Origin: CAYQDF01 sp964416175
GTDB lineage: Bacteria; Chloroflexota; Anaerolineae; Anaerolineales; UBA4823
Length of the DNA: 52,894 nt
Assembly: GCA_964416175.1 (NCBI GenBank)
Contig: CAYQDF010000010.1
Coordinates: forward strand, 1 to 52,894
Direction of reading: 5' to 3'
The notes beneath the pieces were generated by a model. That model ran no database searches. It was not told the DNA's origin and saw only the letters and a list, made by a program, of their open reading frames with translations. Position numbers and translations under genes: made by a program. Positions 23,114-30,748 of this stretch are shown piece after piece. Positions within the stretch are counted from its first letter, which is position 1, and every line of letters starts with the position of its first letter.

Positions 23114-23914
23114 CTATTTCTCCCTTTCTTTTTGCGTAAAATTCCTCTCGATGATCCAGTCCACCAGCCCGGGGAACAGGCTGTTCCCCCAGGCTGCTAA
23201 GCGCATTGGCCACGGCAGGATAATTCCCCGCCGCGGTTTCCTGACCGCGTTCAATACAGCTCCCGCCACCTGCTCAGCGTTCAACCTCAAGACTTCAGGG
23301 GTTGTGATGCCTGTCTTGCGGCGAGCTCCGATGTGCTGGCTGAACTCGGTCTTGACGCCGCCAGGATAGATCGCAACCACGTGGATCCCAAAGGCGCTAA
23401 CCTCCCGCCGCAGCGCCTCTGTAAAACCACGCAGGGCGAACTTGCTCGCCGCGTAGACCGAGTAGGTCGGCGTGGCAATGTAAGCTGCCATCGAGGCCAT
23501 GTTGACGATTGTCCCGGATCTCCGGGCGATCATGTGCGGTAGCACTGCCTGAGCCATCTGAATCGCCCCAATCAGGTTGACCCCGATCTGCTCCTCAACG
23601 TCTTTCACTGGATCCAGTTTTTCCAGCCAGCCCACCCGCCCGAATCCGGCGTTGTTGAGCAGCACGTCGATCTGCCCGAAGCGCTCGAGCGTCGCGGAGA
23701 CGAAATTCTCAATGTCCATCAGGCGAGAGCAGTCCGTCCCTATCGGCAGGGCCTGTCCTCCTTTCGACTCAATCTCCTTGGCAAGAGCGACCAGCCGGTC
23801 AACGCGCCGCGCCCCCAGCGCCACCCGATACCCCTCCTGGGCAAACAGCCGCGCCGCCGCCTCGCCAATCCCGGAGGAAGCGCCGGTGATGATGACCACA
23901 GGATTTTCAGCCAT
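23114..23914 (-). CDS. Short-chain dehydrogenase/reductase
   Basis: A 266-residue classical SDR. It has the NAD(P)-binding ITGASSGIGEAAARLF near residues 8-23, VLLNNAGFGRVG (NNAG), a catalytic Ser in VNMASMAAY and YSVYAASKFALRGF (YxxxK). It continues with VVAIYPGGVKTEFS. The ATG at 23914 has GGAGG eight bases upstream. The open frame continues upstream into a decayed gene and should not be joined to it. Substrate unknown; it resembles broad-specificity SDRs of the DltE/YqjQ type. The C-terminal tail IIERNFTQKEREK is basic. Confidence 0.9.
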   Translation of the reverse strand: MAENPVVIITGASSGIGEAAARLFAQEGYRVALGARRVDRLVALAKEIESKGGQALPIGTDCSRLMDIENFVSATLERFGQIDVLLNNAGFGRVGWLEKLDPVKDVEEQIGVNLIGAIQMAQAVLPHMIARRSGTIVNMASMAAYIATPTYSVYAASKFALRGFTEALRREVSAFGIHVVAIYPGGVKTEFSQHIGARRKTGITTPEVLRLNAEQVAGAVLNAVRKPRRGIILPWPMRLAAWGNSLFPGLVDWIIERNFTQKEREK

Positions 23915-23929
23915 TCTACGTGCCTCCAT

Positions 23930-23947
23930 ATTGGTAATATTGGTAAT
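23930..23947. repeat. Tandem 9-base repeat upstream of the dehydrogenase
   Basis: ATTGGTAAT occurs twice head to tail (23930-23938, 23939-23947), 16 bases before the dehydrogenase start. It could be a tandem regulator site. Confidence 0.4.
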
Positions 23948-23991
23948 CAATCCGCCTGCCGTTCTGTTCGCCAGGCTTTCCGGTTGAGCAA

Positions 23992-24496
23992 TCACAGCTT
24001 CCCAGGAGGCACCTTGCCGGCCTTGAGGATCTCCACCTGCTCTGGACTGAATGGCGGTGTGAACAGGTCTGGTTCTTCTTGATAGCAGCGAAACAATTCG
24101 ACAATGAAGTGCAGCCGGTCCGGCAGCATCGCTCGCCCGGGTGATTGCTGAAGCATAATTCTGCATATCAGGCGCCATATCTTGAACGCGCTCGGCTTGG
24201 AAGTCTCTCGCCTCGCCGGTAAACGAAACATCACTCTTGGCCTCGCGCGCCTGAGCTTCTCTGAAGTGAGATTCGAATAAACGCGCCAGATCCTCCTTCC
24301 GGATGGTCTGTCCGGCCTGTTTGGATGCCCAGGTGGCGAAGGTGCACCAGTTGGCGGTCATGCCCGTCCACTGGGTGAGGGCGGACGACAACTCGTGGTA
24401 GCACTGAGTGATCCGCAGGTTGCGGATCGCCGGGTCGCCGATCGACACGATCTGCTGGACTTCCGCGAGCGAGGGAGGTGCTTGCTTCAAAGGCAC
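23992..24496 (-). pseudogene. Frameshifted remnant of an uncharacterised protein gene
   Basis: Two protein-like stretches lie in different frames. From the ATG at 24496 the first frame gives about 125 sensible residues: SLAEVQQIVSIGDPAIRNL, ITQCYHELSSAL, ANWCTFATWASKQAGQTIR and ITRASDA. After about 24130 that frame loses sense, while another frame takes over with LHFIVELFRCYQEEPDLF and FSPEQVEILKAGKVPPGKL, ending at the stop at 23992. A full-length relative would presumably be longer, so a frameshift with internal loss is likely. I recognise the N-terminal pattern only as a recurring hypothetical protein. A sequencing error could explain a single shift but not missing sequence. Confidence 0.6.
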
Positions 24497-24522
24497 TGCT
24501 GGTCTCCCGAGAGCGAAGCGTT

Positions 24523-24528
24523 TATAAT
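24523..24528 (+). promoter_or_regulatory. -10 element for the ABC exporter operon
   Basis: TATAAT at 24523-24528 with predicted start near 24535, about 110 bases before the ATPase ATG. The -35 region is weak. It lies just upstream of the divergent pseudogene. Confidence 0.4.
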
Positions 24529-24643
24529 CTATGGGTGTTTCCTACCGGCAGATTAAAACTGGTTGCCAAATTATACGCTTTCCTCCAGCCCGGAGCTACC
24601 CAAAATTCAGGCAAGATGCGCACAAGAATGCGAGGCAGCAACG

Positions 24644-25597
24644 ATGCAGGCTTACGCCATCCGGACAAAAAACCTCACACGTGATTTCCCCTCCGTACGA
24701 GCAGTGGACAGCCTGACATTGGAAGTCCCAACCGGCAGCGCCTTCGGTTTCCTCGGCCCAAACGGCGCCGGCAAGACAACGACTATCCGCCTGCTGCTCG
24801 GCTTGTTGGAGCCATCCAGCGGCGGCGGCGAGGTGCTGGGCTTCGATATTCGGAACCAGGCCGAGGAGATCCGCCAGCGATGCGGAGCGTTGCTGGAGCA
24901 CGATGGCCTGTATGAACGGATGACAGCCGAGGACAATTTAGAGTTCTATGGACGGGTATGGAGGATGGCGGCTCCCGAGCGAGCCGGCCGGATCCAGGAG
25001 CTGCTCACTCACCTGGGCCTGTGGGAGCGGCGGAAGGAACCCGTCGGCAACTGGAGCCGGGGCATGAAGCAGAAACTTGCCGTGGCGCGCGCCCTGATCC
25101 ACCGCCCGAGCCTGCTTTTCCTCGATGAGCCAACCGCAGGACTTGACCCGGTGGCAGCGGCAAAGTTGCGCGAAGACCTGGCAGGACTGGTCTCCAGCGA
25201 GGGGGTGACCGTCTTCCTCACCACGCACAACCTGGCTGAAGCCGAGAAACTCTGCCACCGAATTGGAATCATCCGGCAGGGAAAATTAATCGCCAGCGGG
25301 CCGCCAGCGGAACTGCGCGCCAGCTCCGGCACTCCCCAGGTTGAGATTGTCGGCAAAGGTTTCGACGATTCCATCCTCGCTTTCATCAAGAGTCTGCCCG
25401 AGGTTGTCAGCACCCGGCTGAACGGCAGCCGTTTGCTGATAAGCCTCAGGGGACCTCTGCAGAGCGCCCCGCTGGTCAGCGCACTTGTCGCACGTGGAGT
25501 TGAAGTCGAAGAAGTGCTCAAATCCCAGACCAGCCTGGAGGAAGTATTCTTGAAGCTCGTCGAAGAAGACGAGAAGGCAGAGGAAGGCGAAGAATGA
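24644..25597 (+). CDS. ABC transporter ATP-binding protein
   Basis: A 317-residue ATPase of the DRA/CcmA-like class that drives ABC-2 exporters. Walker A is FLGPNGAGKTTTIRLLLGLL, the signature is NWSRGMKQKLAVARAL, Walker B is LLFLDEPTAGLDP and the switch His is in FLTTHNLAEAEKL. An accessory C-terminal domain of about 100 residues follows. ATG 24644 has GAGG eight bases upstream; the frame extends back to 24563 without family-like residues. The stop overlaps the permease start (ATGA). Likely exports a drug, lipid or polysaccharide precursor; the substrate is unknown. Confidence 0.93.
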   Translation: MQAYAIRTKNLTRDFPSVRAVDSLTLEVPTGSAFGFLGPNGAGKTTTIRLLLGLLEPSSGGGEVLGFDIRNQAEEIRQRCGALLEHDGLYERMTAEDNLEFYGRVWRMAAPERAGRIQELLTHLGLWERRKEPVGNWSRGMKQKLAVARALIHRPSLLFLDEPTAGLDPVAAAKLREDLAGLVSSEGVTVFLTTHNLAEAEKLCHRIGIIRQGKLIASGPPAELRASSGTPQVEIVGKGFDDSILAFIKSLPEVVSTRLNGSRLLISLRGPLQSAPLVSALVARGVEVEEVLKSQTSLEEVFLKLVEEDEKAEEGEE

Positions 25598-26331
25598 TCT
25601 CCGATCTGACGACTATCGTGTGGAAAGAATTCAAGGAAATATTCGTCCAGCGCCCCAACCTGCGCGGCGGGTGGCTCGGCCTGCTCATTTTCCTGATCGT
25701 ATTCGGCGTGTTATTGCCGCTCCAGTCCGGTCCGACCTGGCTTGAATCTCCCGGTTCGCTGTTCATCTGGTCCTGGGTACCGTTCCTCATGGTCAACAGC
25801 ATCGTCGCTGACTCCTTCGCCGGCGAGAAGGAACGCCACACCCTGGAGACTCTGCTTGCCAGCCGTCTTCCGGATCGCGTGATTCTCTTTGGGAAGATCA
25901 CCGCAGCCATGGTGTACGGTTGGGGCATCACCCTGCTCGGGGTTCTGCTCGCCCTGGTCACTATCAACCTCGCCCATGGGGAAGGTCAACTGCTGTTTTT
26001 CCCGGCCAATATCGGCATCGCCATCGTCGGGCTGTCCTTCCTGGTCGCCCTCCTCGCCGCCGGATTGGGCGTGCTGATCTCACTCCGCGCCAACACCGTC
26101 CGCCAGGCTCAGCAGACTCTCAGCGTAACTTTCCTCATATTCTTCATCCCGCTGTTCATCTTCCCGATCCTGCCGGATGATATGCAAAGCACGATCACCA
26201 TCGCGATAAGCAGGCTCAACATGAATCTAACTCTCGGGATCATCGGAACCTTTCTGCTCGTGGCCGATGCAGGTCTCCTTGGTCTGGCAGTCGTGCGGTT
26301 CAACCGCCGCCGGTTGATCCTGAATACATAG
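25594..26331 (+). CDS. ABC-2 type transporter permease
   Basis: A 245-residue membrane protein with six hydrophobic segments. The N-terminal TTIVWKEFKEIFVQRP is the amphipathic helix common to ABC-2 permeases, and FAGEKERHTLETLLASRLPD is the conserved loop that contacts the ATPase. Translation is coupled to the ATPase gene by a 4-base overlap. A single permease gene implies a homodimer. Confidence 0.9.
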   Translation: MISDLTTIVWKEFKEIFVQRPNLRGGWLGLLIFLIVFGVLLPLQSGPTWLESPGSLFIWSWVPFLMVNSIVADSFAGEKERHTLETLLASRLPDRVILFGKITAAMVYGWGITLLGVLLALVTINLAHGEGQLLFFPANIGIAIVGLSFLVALLAAGLGVLISLRANTVRQAQQTLSVTFLIFFIPLFIFPILPDDMQSTITIAISRLNMNLTLGIIGTFLLVADAGLLGLAVVRFNRRRLILNT

Positions 26332-26466
26332 TGGTCCACCGGTTTGCATATCCAATGGAAGCTGATAGCCGGACTGAAGTCGCGGCTTTAGCTGGCAAAT
26401 CCACATCGGTGGGACTTTCTTTCATCCATCGAGCCATCCCAATGCTCAAGCCGCAGCGCCCCTTGT

Positions 26467-26472
26467 TATAAT
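26467..26472 (+). promoter_or_regulatory. -10 element before the acyl-CoA synthetase gene
   Basis: TATAAT (26467-26472), six bases, then an ATG at 26479 that opens a 25-codon frame. The predicted start is at or next to that ATG. The synthetase ATG is 50 bases further on, in another frame. Confidence 0.45.
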
Positions 26473-26478
26473 AAAATT

Positions 26479-26556
26479 ATGGCTGGATCCATCCAGAGAA
26501 CCTCAAATATCGGGGGGGCTTCTCCACAATGGATCTTCTTCAGGGGGAGCCGGTGA
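26479..26556 (+). CDS. Possible leaderless upstream ORF (25 residues)
   Basis: Starts at the predicted first base of the transcript (MAGSIQRTSN...) and ends with TGA at 26554-26556, overlapping the first 28 bases of the acyl-CoA synthetase gene in a different frame. It could be a leader peptide affecting synthetase translation, or simply a chance frame. No conserved motif is seen. Confidence 0.2.
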   Translation: MAGSIQRTSNIGGASPQWIFFRGSR

Positions 26557-28508
26557 CCACACCTTTCACATTCGGCGGCGAAATCGTGTGGCGCCCCACC
26601 CCTGAATACACCGAACCGGCTCATTTGACCCGTTTTATGCAGCTGCACAACCTGCCGGATTTCGGGACGCTGTTGCGCCTTTCGACCGAGGATGTCTCCT
26701 GGTTCACTGAGGCGGTGCTGGATTACCTCGATATCCGCTTCGCCCGGCCGTATTCCCGCGTCGTCGATCTCTCCCAGGGCATCGCCTGGCCCCGTTGGGT
26801 TGTTGGGGGAAAAATGAACATCATCCACAATTGCCTGGACAAGTACATCGGCACTGCTGTTGAAGACCAGCCAGCGCTTATCGCCGAAGACGAGCGGGGC
26901 CAGGTCTGCATTTTCAATTACGGCGACCTGTGGCGGCGCGTCAATCAGGCTGCTAACGCCCTGCGTGAGCTCGGGCTCGGTCCGGGAGATGCGGTCGGCC
27001 TCTACATGCCGATGACCTGTGAGATCGTCGTCGCCATGCTTGCCATCGCCAAGATCGGGGGGATCATCTTGCCTCTCTTCTCCGGCTTCGGCGCCGGGGC
27101 AATCGCCACCCGATTGGCGGACGCCGACGCCAAGGCTCTGTTCACCGCGGACGGTTTCCATCGGCGCGGGCAGCCGGTGGCGATGAAGCCGGTGGCTGAC
27201 GCGGCCGCCCGTGACGTGCCCACCTTGCAGCACATGATCGTCGTGGCCCGCGCCGGTTTGCCGGTCGACATGCAGCCAGGGCGCGATCATTGGTGGCATG
27301 TACTCGTCGAGTCTCAATCGACCAGCGCTGAAACCGAGCTCACAGACGCTGAACAGATATTAATGGTGATTTACACCTCCGGTACGACCGGAAAACCAAA
27401 AGGTGCCGTCCACACCCACGCCGGTTTCCCTGTCAAGGCTGCCCAGGATATGGCATTCGGCACCGATCTCCACCCCGCTCAGGTGCTGTACTGGATGACC
27501 GATATGGGCTGGATGATGGGACCCTGGCTGGTCTTCGGCGCGCTGATCCTGGGTTCGACCTTCCTGCTGTACGATGGCGCACCCGATTTTCCCGGGCCGG
27601 ACCGGCTTTGGTCGATCGTCGAGCGCCATCGCGTCACGACCCTGGGAGTCTCTCCCACACTGATCCGCGCCCTCATCCCACACGGCACAGAGCCTGTGCG
27701 GGTTCACGATCTCTCTTCGTTGAAGTTTTTCGCATCTACCGGGGAACCATGGAACCCCGATCCCTGGATGTGGCTCTTCGAAAAAGTCGGCCAGGGCCAG
27801 CGGCCGATCATCAATTACTCCGGTGGGACGGAAATATCGGGTGGGATCGTCATGGGCAATCCCCTCCTCCCCCTCAAACCGACCGCTTTCTCAGCTCCCT
27901 GCCCGGGGATCGCGGCTGATGTTTTCGACGAGGAAGGGCGACCGGTGCGCGGGCAGGTCGGGGAGCTGGTGATAAAAGCTCCCTGGATCGGTATGACCCG
28001 GGGTTTCTGGCGCGACCCTCAACGGTACGAAGAGACTTACTGGTCCCGGTGGCCGGGAGTCTGGGTGCACGGAGATTTCGCAGCCATAGACGAAGATGGG
28101 CTGTGGTATATCCTCGGGCGTTCCGACGATACAATCAAAGTGGCTGGAAAGCGCCTCGGACCGGCGGAGGTCGAATCGGTCCTGGTGAGCCACCCGGCAG
28201 TGGTCGAGGCGGCTGCGATCGGCGTTCCGGACGAAGTCAAAGGCAGCGCCCTGGTCGTTTTCTGTGTCCTGGCCCCCGGGTATGCCCCCGAGGCTGCCCT
28301 GCGCCGGGAGCTCAAAGAGAGAATCGTCTCAGTGCTTGGAAAACCGCTGGCTCCGCAGGCAGTTTTGTTTGTCAGAGATCTGCCGAAGACGCGCAATGCA
28401 AAAGTAATGCGCCGCATGATCCGGGCGGCATTCCTCGGCAGCGATCCAGGGGATACATCATCTCTGGTCAATCCCGAAGCAGTTGAGGAGATCCGGAGAG
28501 CAATATAA
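26529..28508 (+). CDS. AMP-forming acyl-CoA (acetyl-CoA) synthetase
   Basis: A 659-residue ANL-superfamily enzyme of acetyl-CoA synthetase size. The phosphate-binding IYTSGTTGKPKGAVHTHAG is near residue 280, YSGGTEISGG is the adenine motif, GRSDDTIKVAGKRLGPAEVE is the A8 hinge and the catalytic Lys lies in KTRNAKVMRR. Acyl + ATP + CoA gives acyl-CoA + AMP + PPi. The chain length of the substrate is not deducible; the ACS-like N-terminus favours short acids. An acyl-CoA dehydrogenase gene follows on the same strand (118-base gap), so the pair may work in fatty-acid or branched-acid breakdown. Confidence 0.9.
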   Translation: MDLLQGEPVTTPFTFGGEIVWRPTPEYTEPAHLTRFMQLHNLPDFGTLLRLSTEDVSWFTEAVLDYLDIRFARPYSRVVDLSQGIAWPRWVVGGKMNIIHNCLDKYIGTAVEDQPALIAEDERGQVCIFNYGDLWRRVNQAANALRELGLGPGDAVGLYMPMTCEIVVAMLAIAKIGGIILPLFSGFGAGAIATRLADADAKALFTADGFHRRGQPVAMKPVADAAARDVPTLQHMIVVARAGLPVDMQPGRDHWWHVLVESQSTSAETELTDAEQILMVIYTSGTTGKPKGAVHTHAGFPVKAAQDMAFGTDLHPAQVLYWMTDMGWMMGPWLVFGALILGSTFLLYDGAPDFPGPDRLWSIVERHRVTTLGVSPTLIRALIPHGTEPVRVHDLSSLKFFASTGEPWNPDPWMWLFEKVGQGQRPIINYSGGTEISGGIVMGNPLLPLKPTAFSAPCPGIAADVFDEEGRPVRGQVGELVIKAPWIGMTRGFWRDPQRYEETYWSRWPGVWVHGDFAAIDEDGLWYILGRSDDTIKVAGKRLGPAEVESVLVSHPAVVEAAAIGVPDEVKGSALVVFCVLAPGYAPEAALRRELKERIVSVLGKPLAPQAVLFVRDLPKTRNAKVMRRMIRAAFLGSDPGDTSSLVNPEAVEEIRRAI

Positions 28509-28626
28509 CGGCTCGCGTTGATTTCGAAAATCTCTCAAAAAAAGGAATCATTGCAGAACTGCGCGTAATTCACCCAATATCGGACTGAAAAACAGCCATC
28601 ACTCAGCCAGAACCTGGAGGGACACC

Positions 28627-29784
28627 ATGGACTTCGATCTGAACGAAGAACAACGCATGTGGCGGGAGGCCGTCCACGACTTCGTGACCCGGGAAGTGAA
28701 ACCGAAAGCTCGCCAGGTCGACGAAGAAAGCGAATTCAACTGGGAAGCGGTGCGGAAGATGGGACCGCTTGGCATGCTGGGGCTGAACGTCCCGGAGGAA
28801 TTCGGCGGCGCCGGCGTCGACGCGGTCAGCGCAGCCATCGCAATCGAGGAGTTAGGGTGGGGGTGCGGCAGCACAGCTCTGGCGATCGCGGCCCACAACG
28901 GTCTCGGGTGCGCCCCGATCTCATTATTCGGAAACGAGGCCCTCAAGAAACGTTTCCTCCCGCCCGTCGTAAGTGGAAAAGGAGGGCTGGCTGCCCTGGC
29001 TTTGACCGAACCTGGGGCAGGTTCGGACCTCAAAGGCGGTGTGCGCACTCAGGCAGAGCTATCCGGCGGCGATTGGGTGATCAACGGCGCCAAGATGTGG
29101 TGTACCAATGCCAGCCTGGCGGATTTCATCGTGACGCTTGTCCGCACCGGACGGAATCGGGGGTCGAGCTCGCTCAGCCTGATCGTAGTACCGACCGGAG
29201 CTGCCGGGCTGTACATTGCCCCTCCTGAAAAGAAGATGGGGTTGAAAGGCTCACCCACCCATGCCGTGACATACGAGAATGTGCGTGTCCCGGCAGATTA
29301 TCTCCTCGGTGAGCCCGGTCAGGGCCTCCACCAGGCTCTGACGGTCCTGGACGGCGGGCGGATCGGGATCGGCGCCCTCGCCGTCGGCCTGGCGCAGGCT
29401 GCTTTCGAGGAGGCGGCGCGATACGCGAAGGAGCGCCATGCCTTCGGTGTTCCGATCGCTCACCACCAGGCGATCCAGTGGATGCTGGCTGACGCGCAAA
29501 CGGAGATTCACCTCGCCCGCATGGGAGTCTATCACGCTGCCTGGTTGAAAGCCTGCGGCCGGCCTTTCACGAAGGAAGCTGCTATGGCAAAACTCTTCGC
29601 CACGGAGATGGCTGAGCGCGTCTGCCGCAATGCCATTCAAATCCTGGGCGGGTACGGGTACAGCCGCGAGTACCCCGTCGAGCGGATCTACCGCGACGCC
29701 AGGTTAATGACGATCGGAGAAGGCACCAGCGAGGTGCAAAGGATGGTGATCGCCAGACATATCCTGCAAGAGAATCTGGGATAA
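28627..29784 (+). CDS. Acyl-CoA dehydrogenase
   Basis: A 385-residue flavoprotein with the standard three-domain ACAD layout: N-terminal helices (MDFDLNEEQRMWREAVHDF), the FAD-contacting LALTEPGAGSDLKG and MWCTNASLADF, the EYPVERIYRDARLMTIGEGTSEV segment, and the catalytic Glu in GEGTSEVQR near residue 365. It oxidises an acyl-CoA at the alpha-beta bond and passes electrons to ETF. GGAGG lies seven bases before the ATG. Partner of the upstream acyl-CoA synthetase by position. Confidence 0.94.
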   Translation: MDFDLNEEQRMWREAVHDFVTREVKPKARQVDEESEFNWEAVRKMGPLGMLGLNVPEEFGGAGVDAVSAAIAIEELGWGCGSTALAIAAHNGLGCAPISLFGNEALKKRFLPPVVSGKGGLAALALTEPGAGSDLKGGVRTQAELSGGDWVINGAKMWCTNASLADFIVTLVRTGRNRGSSSLSLIVVPTGAAGLYIAPPEKKMGLKGSPTHAVTYENVRVPADYLLGEPGQGLHQALTVLDGGRIGIGALAVGLAQAAFEEAARYAKERHAFGVPIAHHQAIQWMLADAQTEIHLARMGVYHAAWLKACGRPFTKEAAMAKLFATEMAERVCRNAIQILGGYGYSREYPVERIYRDARLMTIGEGTSEVQRMVIARHILQENLG

Positions 29785-29799
29785 CCGGTGTTCGATTGG

Positions 29800-30309
29800 T
29801 TAATCCTTCCCGCCTTTATGGCCCGCTTCGGCGCTCGGGTCTTCCCTCAGCAATTGCACAGCGTGAGGCAGCGCCGGTGAGACCACCTGCAGGTTTTCCA
29901 ATGCGCCTTGCGGGCTGCCGGGCAGGTTGAGGATGACCGTCCGGCCACGAATACCCGCCGTGGCCCGCGAAAGCATTGCGTGTGGGGTGACCCTCAACCC
30001 CGCTGCCCGCATCGCCTCCGCCAGCCCGGGGGCAGGCCGTTTGACGACTGCGCTGGTTGCTTCGGGGGTTATATCCCGCGGGCTGAACCCCGTCCCTCCG
30101 GTGGTGAGGATCACGTCCATCTCGCCGGAATCTGCCCAGGTGGTCAAGCGCTCAATTAATGCCTCCCGGTCGTCCGGCACGATGTCCTGACCCACCACTT
30201 CCCACCCCTCAGAGCGGACCGCCTCGACCAGCGCAGGCCCGGAAAGATCCGGGCGTTCCCCCCGCGCTGACCGATCGGACACGGTGATGATCCCAACCCG
30301 GATCCGCAT
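29800..30309 (-). CDS. moaB: Molybdenum cofactor biosynthesis protein (MoaB/Mog)
   Basis: A 169-residue MoCF-domain protein: VGIITVSDRSARGERPD, VILTTGGTGFSPRDITPEAT and NLPGSPQGALENL. These correspond to the molybdopterin adenylyltransferase active site of Mog/MoaB. ATG 30309 has GGGAGG five bases upstream; a GTG at 30312 is the only nearby alternative. It converges with the acyl-CoA dehydrogenase and is the last of a minus-strand run. Confidence 0.9.
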   Translation of the reverse strand: MRIRVGIITVSDRSARGERPDLSGPALVEAVRSEGWEVVGQDIVPDDREALIERLTTWADSGEMDVILTTGGTGFSPRDITPEATSAVVKRPAPGLAEAMRAAGLRVTPHAMLSRATAGIRGRTVILNLPGSPQGALENLQVVSPALPHAVQLLREDPSAEAGHKGGKD

Positions 30310-30322
30310 CACTACCTCCCGC

Positions 30323-30748
30323 TCAGGACAATTCCTTTCCGAAGATATACATGTCCATCGGCTGCCAGCCCAGCGCTGCGTAAAATTCCACGGCGTCGTT
30401 ATCTTTCGTCACCAAAAGGTACGCCTTGAGACATCCTTTTCTCCGCAGCCTGGTCTCCAGAGCATCCATGAGCGCTTTCCCGATCCCCTGATTGCGGTGC
30501 TCCCGCGCGACCGCCAGATGGTATACCATCCCTCTCCTTCCATCAAAGCCCCCCATCACCGCCCCGACCAGTTGCGCCCCGCATTCGGCTACCAGGAACA
30601 AGTCAGGGTCGCGCTGCAATTTTTTATAGATCTCTTCCGGCGTATCGGAGCTCCCCAGGTGAATCCCGGGCGCGGCATTTTCCCACAACCCTCGGACGGC
30701 ATGATAATCCTGCGGGTATACGAATGTCCGAATGGTGACTGGCCGCAT
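30323..30748 (-). CDS. GNAT-family N-acetyltransferase
   Basis: A 141-residue GNAT. The acetyl-CoA site VYHLAVAREHRNQGIGKALM (motif A, RNQGIG) is near 75-95, followed by YLLVTKDNDAVEFYAALGW (motif B). The ATG shares its A with the stop of the upstream PHP gene (TGATG), so translation is coupled. Substrate unknown. The longer frame upstream runs through the PHP gene and is not used. Confidence 0.88.
   Translation of the reverse strand: MRPVTIRTFVYPQDYHAVRGLWENAAPGIHLGSSDTPEEIYKKLQRDPDLFLVAECGAQLVGAVMGGFDGRRGMVYHLAVAREHRNQGIGKALMDALETRLRRKGCLKAYLLVTKDNDAVEFYAALGWQPMDMYIFGKELS

Noticed and set aside
23114..24496. One 460-residue protein joining an N-terminal unknown domain to the short-chain dehydrogenase.
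   Set aside because: The dehydrogenase has its own GGAGG and ATG at 23914, and the preceding frame loses protein character after about 24130 while another frame carries the sequence on.
24523..24716. A short plus-strand frame beginning two bases after the TATAAT at 24523.
   Set aside because: Its ATG precedes the predicted transcription start and the product has no protein-like character.
26361..26392. CCGGACTGAAGTCGCGG hairpin resembling interspersed repeats seen in some Chloroflexi.
   Set aside because: Only one copy is visible in the window, so repeat status cannot be judged.
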